Below, piece after piece: positions 56,661-64,000 of a stretch of DNA of 64,000 nucleotides (positions are counted from its first letter, which is position 1; the number at the start of each line of letters is the position of its first letter). The notes under the pieces were generated by a model. That model did not search any database, was not told the origin of the DNA, and saw only the letters and a program-made list of their open reading frames with translations. The translations under genes and the position numbers were made by a program. The stretch comes from Jejuia pallidilutea (lineage in GTDB: Bacteria; Bacteroidota; Bacteroidia; Flavobacteriales; Flavobacteriaceae). The DNA is taken from contig NZ_PVEO01000001.1 of the NCBI RefSeq assembly GCF_002973595.1, positions 186,001 through 250,000 of the forward strand, read 5' to 3'.

Positions 56661-57734
56661 CTATTTAGTAGATTCCCTTTCTATAATTTCGGTTTCTATA
56701 ACCACCTTAATAAAATCGCGCTTTCTGTCGTTATTAGTAAAGTATATCTCGGTTTCAGCATCTTCAGCCTCTAGTCTTTCTATAAGTAAATTTGCTGCTT
56801 GTTCTCCCATTTTTTGACCATGCTGACTCACCGTGGTTAAACTTGGGGTAGCATGCTTAGAAAGTACACCGTCTGTAAACCCTATTACTTGCAAGTCCTC
56901 AGGAATAGTAAACCCAAGTTTTCTTGCTACTTTCATTGCAGAAACCGCATATAATTCGTTTACAGCAAATACGCCATCAATATTGGGGTTCGACTTAAAA
57001 AATTGTGCTATTTCGGCTTCTAAAATTTCAAGGTTGTTTTCAACATCCAAGCTATCATCAATTTTTAGTATTAAATTAGAATCTGCTACTATACCGCTAT
57101 TTTGCAATGCCTCTAAATAGCCTTGAGTTCTTAATCTACCTACACTTACATAATCCATAGTAGTAATAAGGGCTATATTTTTGCAGTTATTTTCAATTAG
57201 CTTTTTTACTGCTTTAACTGCGCCGTTAAAATCATCAACAATAACCTTGTCGCAATCTACTTCATTCACTACCCTATCAAACATTACAATGGGCATACCT
57301 TGATTTATCGTAGCATTAAAATGGTGATAATCTTGCTTTAATAATGTCTCTTTTGAAATGGATAGTATAAAGCCATCTATACTACCATTGGCAAGCATTT
57401 CCATGTTAATAATTTCCTTGGTGAACGATTCATTGGAAAGCCCTACAATTACATTGTACCCCCGCCGGTTTGCAACACGCTCTATGCCACGAATAACGGT
57501 AGAGAAAAAATGATGTACAATTTCTGGAATTAAAATACCAATGGTCCTAGTTTTTCTGTTCTTTAAGCTAAGGGCAATATTATTTGGCTTATAATTGTAG
57601 AGTTTTGCAAATGCTTGTATTTTTTTTGTGGTGTCTTCACTAATTTCTTTGCTATTGCTTAATGCCTTAGAAACTGTTGAAACAGAGACATCTAACTCTT
57701 TGGCTATTTGCTTTAATGTTATCTTTTTCTTCAT
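56661..57734 (-). CDS. LacI-family transcriptional regulator of the glucan locus
   Basis: A 357-residue repressor-type regulator. The N-terminal helix-turn-helix is TLKQIAKELDVSVSTVSKAL, followed by the hinge region (YNYKPNNIALSLKN) and a periplasmic-binding-protein-like effector domain (TIGILIPEIVHHFFSTVIRG). It is divergent from susC across 248 bases that hold a perfect palindrome of LacI-operator type, and upstream of the transporter operon. It replaces the SusR-type regulator that governs the Bacteroides sus locus. The effector is probably a maltooligosaccharide or maltose, by inference. Confidence 0.93.
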   Translation of the reverse strand: MKKKITLKQIAKELDVSVSTVSKALSNSKEISEDTTKKIQAFAKLYNYKPNNIALSLKNRKTRTIGILIPEIVHHFFSTVIRGIERVANRRGYNVIVGLSNESFTKEIINMEMLANGSIDGFILSISKETLLKQDYHHFNATINQGMPIVMFDRVVNEVDCDKVIVDDFNGAVKAVKKLIENNCKNIALITTMDYVSVGRLRTQGYLEALQNSGIVADSNLILKIDDSLDVENNLEILEAEIAQFFKSNPNIDGVFAVNELYAVSAMKVARKLGFTIPEDLQVIGFTDGVLSKHATPSLTTVSQHGQKMGEQAANLLIERLEAEDAETEIYFTNNDRKRDFIKVVIETEIIERESTK

Positions 57735-57857
57735 AGTATTTTACAAGCCCTAAAATAAGAATTATTGGTATCTTTTTTTGAATAAAAATATTTTTTTATT
57801 ATACTAGAAATATACGGTTTTCTCATTTTAAGCTAAAATATTTAAAAAGTTGTCAAC

Positions 57858-57873
57858 ACGAAAACGTTTTCGT
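57858..57873. promoter_or_regulatory. Predicted LacI-family operator
   Basis: ACGAAAACGTTTTCGT is a perfect 16-bp palindrome with a central CG, the classic LacI-family operator form. It lies between lacI and susC, about 45 bases upstream of the susC -7 box. Confidence 0.8.
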
Positions 57874-57918
57874 TAAATATTTCGTAATTAAAAATTCTCT
57901 CTTAACAATTTCTTTACA

Positions 57919-57926
57919 TAAATTTG
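57919..57926 (+). promoter_or_regulatory. Candidate -7 promoter box for susC
   Basis: TAAATTTG, an exact TAnnTTTG match, 56 bases before the susC ATG. No -33 TTTG at the right distance, which hints that an activator is needed. Confidence 0.6.
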
Positions 57927-57927
57927 A

Positions 57928-57947
57928 TGTGAGGAGTGAAAATATAA
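57928..57947 (+). repeat. Copy 2 of the 20-bp element shared with the transporter leader
   Basis: TGTGAGGAGTGAAAATATAA, one mismatch from 56563-56582. It starts one base after the susC -7 box and so covers the likely transcription start. Confidence 0.7.
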
Positions 57948-57982
57948 ACTGACTAATTAGAACATTAATTTAACAAAACTGT

Positions 57983-60928
57983 ATGAAAACAAAGACTAAA
58001 CAATTACTGTTTTTTATGATGCTTTTGCCTGTATTTATATTTGGGCAAAATGTAGTTAAGGGAACGGTAACGGAACAATCTACTTCCATCCCTCTTCCAG
58101 GGGTTAATGTTATTATAAAAGGCACAACTACTGGAACCACCACGGATTTTGATGGAAACTACCAGATTGCGGCTAATAATGGAGATATTATTGTATTCTC
58201 CTATGTGGGTTATGCTACTCAAGAATTAACTTACTCTGGTCAATCGAATTTAAATGTACAATTAGCTGAAGATGCTGCTCTATTAGAAGAGGTAGTTGTA
58301 ATTGGTTATGGTACAACAACTAGAAAAGATGCTACTGGATCGGTTGAAGCTATAACAGCCGAAGGTTTTACCAAAGGTAACATTGTAACTCCAGAAAACC
58401 TTATTAACGGTCGTATTGCCGGTGTTAGTGTTAACACAAGTGGTGCTCCAGGTTCAGGATCTCAAATTAGAATAAGAGGTGGGGCTTCCATAAACGGCTC
58501 TAATGACCCGTTAATTATTATAGATGGTTTACCAATATCAAACGATGGTGTTACGGGCTCTAGAGGTGTTTTATCTTCTATTAACCCAAATGATATCGAT
58601 TCGTTTTCTGTTTTAAAAGATGCTTCGGCTACAGCCATTTATGGATCTCGAGCTTCAAATGGTGTTATTATCATTGTAACCAAAAAAGGTAAATCTAAAT
58701 TTAGCGCTACTTACGATACACAATATATGTTTGGTGAAGTAACCAATACTATAGATGTATTTTCAGCGGATGCTTACAGACAATTAGTGGCATCGCAACC
58801 TATTAACGGTACTACTATAAACGAAAGCCTTTTAGGTGATGCAAATACAAATTGGCAAAACGAAATTTTTAGAAGTACAGTATCATCACAACATAATATA
58901 TCGTTGCAAGGTGCTCTATTTAAAGTATTACCTGCAAGATTTTCTTTTGGTGTTGTTGATCAAGAAGGTGCCCTAAAAACCTCTAAATTTGAAAGAAGAA
59001 ACCTAAGTTTAGCCCTAAACCCTAAATTTTTTGACGACCATTTAAAAGTTAGCCTTAATGCAAATCTTGCTTTTGAGGACAACCGTTTTGCTGATGCTGG
59101 ACAAATTGGTGCCGCAATGCGCTACGACCCAACACAACCTGTGTTTGATGCTTCTTCACCTTTTGGTGGTTTTTACCAACACAGAACAGGAAACCAAATT
59201 GCTAATGGTACTACAAACCCAGTAGCACAATTGCTGCAAAGAACCAACTTAGGAGATGCTAATAGATTTTATGGAAACTTAAATTTTGATTATAAATTCC
59301 ATTTCCTACCAGAATTGAGAGCCGTTGTAAATCTTGGTATCGATAAAACTGAAGCCAAAGGTTTTGATTCTAGAGACCCGTTACAAGCTACTACAGATCA
59401 AGACATATTGTTTAAAGGAGAGTTTAGAGAAAACACCCAAGAAAGAACCAACGAATTGTTTGATGGATACCTTAACTACAAAAAAGATATAAATAATTTA
59501 GGTTTAGATTTTACTGCGGGGTATTCATACCAAAGATTTACCAATAGTGGTAAAAATGGTAGAAACATTACTGATCCTTTAAGTGTTGATGATTTCTACG
59601 CAGACCCAGATGTAGTATTAATAGGTTTCTTTGGTAGAGCCAACTTCTCATTAAATGATAAATATGCATTAACATTAACTTACAGACGCGATGGTACATC
59701 TCGTTTCAGTAAAGAAAACCAATGGGGTAATTTCCCTGCTGCTGCTTTTGCTTGGACAATTAGTGATGAGGATTTTATGAAAGATTCTAACACGTTTTCA
59801 AACTTAAAATTACGTTTAGGGTATGGTATTACTGGTCAGCAATCAGTTGGTGAGAAAGATATTTTCTTGAATCGCTATAGAGGCGGTATTGCCAATTCCC
59901 AATACCAATTCGGAAGTGACGTTATACAATCGTTAATAGCTTCAGAAATAAATCCAGATTTAAAATGGGAAGAAACTGCAACTATGGAAATTGGTATAGA
60001 TTATGGATTGTTTAATAATAAAATTTCAGGTTCATTAAATTTGTTCCAAAAGAACTCAACCGATTTATTATTTACAGCTGCTGTACCTGATGGTGCAAAC
60101 TTTTCAAACAGTATCATTCAAAATATTGGAGAATTACAAATTCAAGGTTTAGAATTTTCTGTTAATACAGATGTTATTAAAAATGATGATTGGAAAGTAG
60201 ATTTCAACTTTAACGCAACATTGCTAGACAGGGAAATGAAAGAATTGGCATTAGGGCAAGATGTAAGAACAGGTGGCATTAGCGGCGGTACAGGAAACAA
60301 CATCCAAATTCATAGAGAAGGCGAAGCACCAAATTCATTTTATGTGTTTAAACAACTATATGATACTAACGGAAATCCAATCGAAGGCGCTTATGCAGAC
60401 TTAAATGGTGATAATGTTATAAATGATAACGACCGTTATGTAAAGGAAAACCCCGGAGCTAATGCTATTTTTGGTTTCCAGTCTAATGTATTTTACAAAA
60501 ATTTCGATTTTGCGTTTAACCTAAGAGCAAATCTTGGCAATTATGTGTACAACAACGTGCAATCATCTAGAGCACAATATGAATTGTTATTGGATAACGC
60601 TGTACTTGGTAACATCCCAACAAGTGTATTAGATACTGATTTCCAAAGAACTGCTGATGTTATAATTTCAGATATTTATGTTGAAAATGCATCGTTTTTA
60701 AGAATGGATAACATCACTCTTGGATACACCTTTAACAACATATCAAAAACACTAAAAAGTGTTAGAGTGTGGGGTGGTGTTCAAAACGTATTTACTATTA
60801 CAAACTACAGTGGTTTAGATCCTGAAGTAACAGATAACGACTCAGACCTTACATTAACATTAGGTATAGATAATGTAGTATATCCAAGACCAAGAACCGT
60901 ATTGGTAGGCGCTAACATTAAATTTTAA
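57983..60928 (+). CDS. susC: SusC-type TonB-dependent outer-membrane glucan receptor
   Basis: A 981-residue outer-membrane transporter. It has a signal peptide (to FIFGQ), a carboxypeptidase-regulatory-like domain (VVKGTVTEQSTSIPLPGVNV), the TonB-box-like EEVVVIGYGT, a plug with the GAPGSGSQIRIRGGASING and LKDASATAIYGSRASNGVI motifs, and a beta-barrel. It pairs with SusD to import oligosaccharides through the outer membrane with TonB energy. susD starts 10 bases after its stop. The specificity for alpha-glucan is inferred from the neighbouring GH13, GH97 and GH65 genes. Confidence 0.96.
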   Translation: MKTKTKQLLFFMMLLPVFIFGQNVVKGTVTEQSTSIPLPGVNVIIKGTTTGTTTDFDGNYQIAANNGDIIVFSYVGYATQELTYSGQSNLNVQLAEDAALLEEVVVIGYGTTTRKDATGSVEAITAEGFTKGNIVTPENLINGRIAGVSVNTSGAPGSGSQIRIRGGASINGSNDPLIIIDGLPISNDGVTGSRGVLSSINPNDIDSFSVLKDASATAIYGSRASNGVIIIVTKKGKSKFSATYDTQYMFGEVTNTIDVFSADAYRQLVASQPINGTTINESLLGDANTNWQNEIFRSTVSSQHNISLQGALFKVLPARFSFGVVDQEGALKTSKFERRNLSLALNPKFFDDHLKVSLNANLAFEDNRFADAGQIGAAMRYDPTQPVFDASSPFGGFYQHRTGNQIANGTTNPVAQLLQRTNLGDANRFYGNLNFDYKFHFLPELRAVVNLGIDKTEAKGFDSRDPLQATTDQDILFKGEFRENTQERTNELFDGYLNYKKDINNLGLDFTAGYSYQRFTNSGKNGRNITDPLSVDDFYADPDVVLIGFFGRANFSLNDKYALTLTYRRDGTSRFSKENQWGNFPAAAFAWTISDEDFMKDSNTFSNLKLRLGYGITGQQSVGEKDIFLNRYRGGIANSQYQFGSDVIQSLIASEINPDLKWEETATMEIGIDYGLFNNKISGSLNLFQKNSTDLLFTAAVPDGANFSNSIIQNIGELQIQGLEFSVNTDVIKNDDWKVDFNFNATLLDREMKELALGQDVRTGGISGGTGNNIQIHREGEAPNSFYVFKQLYDTNGNPIEGAYADLNGDNVINDNDRYVKENPGANAIFGFQSNVFYKNFDFAFNLRANLGNYVYNNVQSSRAQYELLLDNAVLGNIPTSVLDTDFQRTADVIISDIYVENASFLRMDNITLGYTFNNISKTLKSVRVWGGVQNVFTITNYSGLDPEVTDNDSDLTLTLGIDNVVYPRPRTVLVGANIKF

Positions 60929-60938
60929 AAAAACAACT

Positions 60939-62540
60939 ATGAAAACAAAATTTAAAATGTACAAAACTATTGGAGTGATTTGCATTTTTATCGTAACACT
61001 CGTATCGTGTACCGATGATTTGAATATTACACCAAACGACGATCAAACTGTTTTAAGTGAAAATCTTTTTGAAGATGAAGCGGCTTACAAACAAGTATTA
61101 GGTGGTATTTATGCAAACTTAGCATTAACAGGTACAGATGGCCCTGAAAGTTCTAACTTAAAGAACATTGATGCTGGTACTAGCCAATTTGGACGTGTAT
61201 TGTTGTACACCCAAACCCTTTCTGCAGACCAAATGATTTGGTCTTACGAAAACGACCCAGGAACTAGAGAAATCCAGCGAAATATCTGGACAGCACAAAA
61301 CCCTTTATTATTGGGTATGTTTAGTAGAGCACACCTATCGGTTGCTTTAGCAAATAACTTTTTACGTGAAACTACTGAGGCGAAACTAGATTCCAGAAAT
61401 GTTTCTGAAGATACAAGAGCCGATATAACAGTGTACAGAGCCGAAGCAAGATTAATGAGAGCTATGGCATATTACTATATGATGGACTTGTTTGGTAAAG
61501 CCAATTTCGCAGACGAAAATACCCCCATAAACGCACAACCTGAAGTTTACGATAGAACCCAACTATTCTCTTACGTAGAATCTGAATTATTAGATATTGA
61601 AGATGATTTAGTTGCAGCTAGACAAAACGAATATGGTAGAGCAGATAGAGCTGTAGCACAAATGATTTTAGCTAAAATTTATTTGAATGCCGAAGTTTAT
61701 ATTAACGAAGCTCACTACGGCGAGTGTATTACATATTGCGAAAAAATAATTGCTGGTGGCTTTGAATTGGCAGATAGCTATTTGCATAACTTCATGGCAG
61801 ATAATAATACCAATTCTGCAACAAACGAAATTATTTTCCCAATAGTGTCTGATGGTGTAACTACACAAAACTACGGCCCTACTACAGTTATGGTTAATGG
61901 TTCTGTTGGTAGTATAGAAAAAAATGGCGACGAAGTTGGTGTAGGAACCGAAGGTTGGGGCGGTGCGCTTAGAGTAAGAAGAGAGTTTTCAAATCTTTGG
62001 GGACCTGCATTTGCTGATGACGATAGAAACACCATAATTTCAGCCGAAAGACCTATTGATATTCCAGATATTTCAGATAAAGACACAGGGTATATTATTC
62101 AAAAGTACTCTAACGCTACTTCAACTGGACAATTAGGAGCCGACAAAACTTTTGTAGATACAGATTTCCCACTTTTCAGACTTGCAGACGTATACCTAAT
62201 GTATGCAGAAGCACACCTAAGAGGCGGTGGAGGGAACCTAGCTACTGCTGTTGGATATATTAATGCATTAAGAACTAGAGCAAACAACCCTAGCACTATT
62301 TCTTCTGGAGATTTAACTTTAAATTTTATTTTAGATGAAAGATCTCGCGAACTACACTGGGAGGCACATAGAAGACAAGATTTAATTAGATATGGCCGAT
62401 TTACAGGAGGAAATTATAACTGGGCTTGGAAAGGTAACGGAAGTAATGGTATTGCTATACCAGCACATTTTAACCTATATCCTATTCCAGTAGGAAGTAT
62501 GGCGGCAAATCCAAATTTAACGCAAAACCCAGGATACTAA
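60939..62540 (+). CDS. susD: SusD-type surface glycan-binding lipoprotein
   Basis: A 533-residue lipoprotein with lipobox LVSC (about Cys24) followed by TDD, an acidic tag of the kind that sends lipoproteins to the cell surface in Bacteroidota. It has SusD-family features: FEDEAAYKQVLGGIYANLAL, the TPR-like RAEARLMRAMAYYYMMDLFG, and C-terminal DFPLFRLADVYLMYAEAHLR, FILDERSRELHWEAHRRQDLIRYG (given in part). It closes the SusC barrel and binds substrate. It lies between susC and susE in one operon. Confidence 0.96.
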   Translation: MKTKFKMYKTIGVICIFIVTLVSCTDDLNITPNDDQTVLSENLFEDEAAYKQVLGGIYANLALTGTDGPESSNLKNIDAGTSQFGRVLLYTQTLSADQMIWSYENDPGTREIQRNIWTAQNPLLLGMFSRAHLSVALANNFLRETTEAKLDSRNVSEDTRADITVYRAEARLMRAMAYYYMMDLFGKANFADENTPINAQPEVYDRTQLFSYVESELLDIEDDLVAARQNEYGRADRAVAQMILAKIYLNAEVYINEAHYGECITYCEKIIAGGFELADSYLHNFMADNNTNSATNEIIFPIVSDGVTTQNYGPTTVMVNGSVGSIEKNGDEVGVGTEGWGGALRVRREFSNLWGPAFADDDRNTIISAERPIDIPDISDKDTGYIIQKYSNATSTGQLGADKTFVDTDFPLFRLADVYLMYAEAHLRGGGGNLATAVGYINALRTRANNPSTISSGDLTLNFILDERSRELHWEAHRRQDLIRYGRFTGGNYNWAWKGNGSNGIAIPAHFNLYPIPVGSMAANPNLTQNPGY

Positions 62541-62558
62541 AAACTAAATAAAAACAAG

Positions 62559-63692
62559 ATGATGAAAACTTTAAAACAACTATCAGCTTTTAGCATAATT
62601 GGGTTAGTTCTACTATTCCTAAGTTCGTGCGATGATAACTCTGATACATTTACAATAACGGCACCAAACGCACCGGTTTTAGCAGATTTGCAAATTACTC
62701 AAATAGAGCTAGATGCTGCTAATACAGGAAATCCTGCAATAGCTTTAAACTGGTCTGAGTCGGATTATGGACAACCAACAGCGGTAAATTATGCAATACA
62801 ATTTTCAATGGATGAAGCTTTTACGGCTCCCGTTACCGCTACAAGTGTTACTGGTAGAAACGACATTACTTTGTCTGTAGGAGAAGTAAATTCTGCAGCT
62901 GGTAACGCTGGGTTGAACCCTTTTGAATGGGGCACGCTTTACACTAGAGTAACAGCTTCCTTAGGCACACAACAAAGCGAACCTATTACGTCAAATACTT
63001 TACAGTTTGATGTATACCCGTACTACAATTATGTATTTAAAGATTATTATTTAGTTGGTAATGGTACCGCTCCTGGGTGGGATAACAACGCTAACAACCC
63101 ACCTTTATTTAGAGATGCTGATAATCCAAACCTCTATTATTATACTGGCTTTTTCACAAAAGGTGGAGGCGACTTTAACGATGGTAGATTTAAGGTTCTT
63201 GAATCTAGAGGACTTTGGCAGCCACAGTGGGGTGTTACCGATAACGAAGGTGATGATGTGATAAAAACCGAAGGCGATATTGCGGGTAATCCAACTACTC
63301 AATCTAACGACCCTGGCCGTTTTGGAGTCCCTTCTGATGGGTACTATCAATTCACCATTAACTTTTCTACTAAAAAGTACACTATGACACCTTATGATGC
63401 TTCAGGAGCAACTACGTTCTCAGGCATGAGCATTCAAGGATCTAGCGTTGCAACAACAGCAATGACACAATTAAGTTTTGATGGCCACATTTGGTATGCT
63501 GCCGGTATTCGCCTAACCCCTGGAGAAGTTTCTTTTTTAACTGACACGGGTGCTACTTGGGGATCTGATTCAAGTTTCTCTGGTGTAGCCACTAATGGTG
63601 GAGCGTCTATTCCTGTAATTGTAGAAGACGACTATGATGTATGGTTTAATACCTTAACAGGACGTTACATACTTATACCATTAAACTTATAA
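62559..63692 (+). CDS. susE: SusE-type outer-membrane glucan-binding lipoprotein
   Basis: A 377-residue lipoprotein (lipobox FLSSC, about Cys24, then DDNSD, an acidic surface tag). The N-terminal third is a SusE Ig-like domain (PAIALNWSESDYGQPTAVNY), and the rest holds starch-binding modules with aromatic-rich segments (YLVGNGTAPGWDNNANN and HIWYAAGIRLTPGEVSF). It probably binds starch at the surface without cutting it. It begins 18 bases after susD. Two ATG codons in a row open the gene; the first is used. Confidence 0.9.
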   Translation: MMKTLKQLSAFSIIGLVLLFLSSCDDNSDTFTITAPNAPVLADLQITQIELDAANTGNPAIALNWSESDYGQPTAVNYAIQFSMDEAFTAPVTATSVTGRNDITLSVGEVNSAAGNAGLNPFEWGTLYTRVTASLGTQQSEPITSNTLQFDVYPYYNYVFKDYYLVGNGTAPGWDNNANNPPLFRDADNPNLYYYTGFFTKGGGDFNDGRFKVLESRGLWQPQWGVTDNEGDDVIKTEGDIAGNPTTQSNDPGRFGVPSDGYYQFTINFSTKKYTMTPYDASGATTFSGMSIQGSSVATTAMTQLSFDGHIWYAAGIRLTPGEVSFLTDTGATWGSDSSFSGVATNGGASIPVIVEDDYDVWFNTLTGRYILIPLNL

Positions 63693-63716
63693 GACTAACT
63701 TAATAATTTAAGACAA

Positions 63717-64000
63717 ATGAAATCAATTATAAATAAAATAGGTTTTCTGTTTTTAGCGGTAACAATAATGTTTACCTCTTGTGAGACAGAAGAAACCTTA
63801 AATATAACGACACCTGATGCAGCCTTTGTATTGAATACACCTGGTATTAGTACCGTATTTTTAAATTTTGCATTACCAGACAATCCTGCATTCACCATTT
63901 CGTGGAACGATGAAGTTACAGGTAGTTCCTCATACACTGTAGAAATGGCTAATGATATAGATTTTACGTCTACAATAACATTAGGCACTACTGAAGCTAA
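63717..64000 (+). CDS. SusE/SusF-like surface lipoprotein (cut by window end)
   Basis: A gene starting 24 bases after susE and running off the window; 94 codons are visible. It has a signal peptide, lipobox FTSC (about Cys22) and an acidic tag (ETEE), then a SusE-type Ig-like start (FALPDNPAFTISWNDEVTGSS). It is probably the SusF counterpart or a second SusE. Its C-terminal binding modules are beyond the window. The ATG at 63717 gives a clear signal peptide. Confidence 0.82.
   Translation, partial: MKSIINKIGFLFLAVTIMFTSCETEETLNITTPDAAFVLNTPGISTVFLNFALPDNPAFTISWNDEVTGSSSYTVEMANDIDFTSTITLGTTEA

Overview
The window looks like a chromosomal segment from a low-GC member of the family Flavobacteriaceae (Bacteroidota). 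The evidence is the mix of genes (SusC/SusD-type receptors, GSCFA protein, DUF4230 protein, LemA beside TPM-domain proteins, TPR histidine kinase, PafA-type phosphatase), the near absence of Shine-Dalgarno sequences, and repeated matches to the Bacteroidota -7 promoter box TAnnTTTG upstream of genes. The genus cannot be told from the sequence. No rRNA, tRNA, CRISPR array, insertion sequence or prophage was seen, and no gene-free stretch exceeds 300 bases.

1-24,600 is mostly housekeeping: purK-purE, an M3 peptidase, an ECF sigma factor with a small zinc-finger partner, a UbiA-like membrane protein, gcvP, a three-gene KAS III / methyltransferase / glycosyltransferase unit, an endonuclease with a PafA-type phosphatase, an MlaEF-like transporter, a bile-acid/sodium symporter homologue, a DUF389 protein, manC with a SprT-like gene, a crotonase, a rhodanese, a DUF4230 protein, and a NarL-type two-component operon that starts with a small membrane/coiled-coil gene.

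24,600-42,700 carries a PQQ-like propeller protein, a GSCFA protein, alaS, an M23 peptidase with a MerR regulator, a lemA-TPM-TPM-TPM cluster interrupted by a hexanucleotide microsatellite, a KDG-kinase-like gene, a TonB-receptor-type barrel preceded by four 11-bp-phased TTAA repeats, the GTPases der and era, and an FKBP lipoprotein.

44,162-64,000 is a large alpha-glucan (starch/maltodextrin) utilisation locus. On the minus strand lie lacI and then a probable operon: MFS sugar transporter, beta-phosphoglucomutase, GH65 phosphorylase, GH97 alpha-glucosidase and three GH13 lipoproteins. On the plus strand lie susC, susD, susE and a second SusE/F-like gene cut by the window end. The likely flow is: SusD/E/F bind glucan at the surface, SusC imports it, the periplasmic GH13/GH97 enzymes cut it, the MFS protein carries maltose or short maltodextrin inward, and GH65 plus beta-phosphoglucomutase feed glucose 6-phosphate to glycolysis. 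A perfect 16-bp palindrome of LacI-operator type sits between lacI and susC, and a 20-bp element is repeated with one mismatch in front of both transcription units. No wholly new system was evident. The regulatory DNA of this locus and the phased repeat at 38,853 are the most promising unexplained signals.
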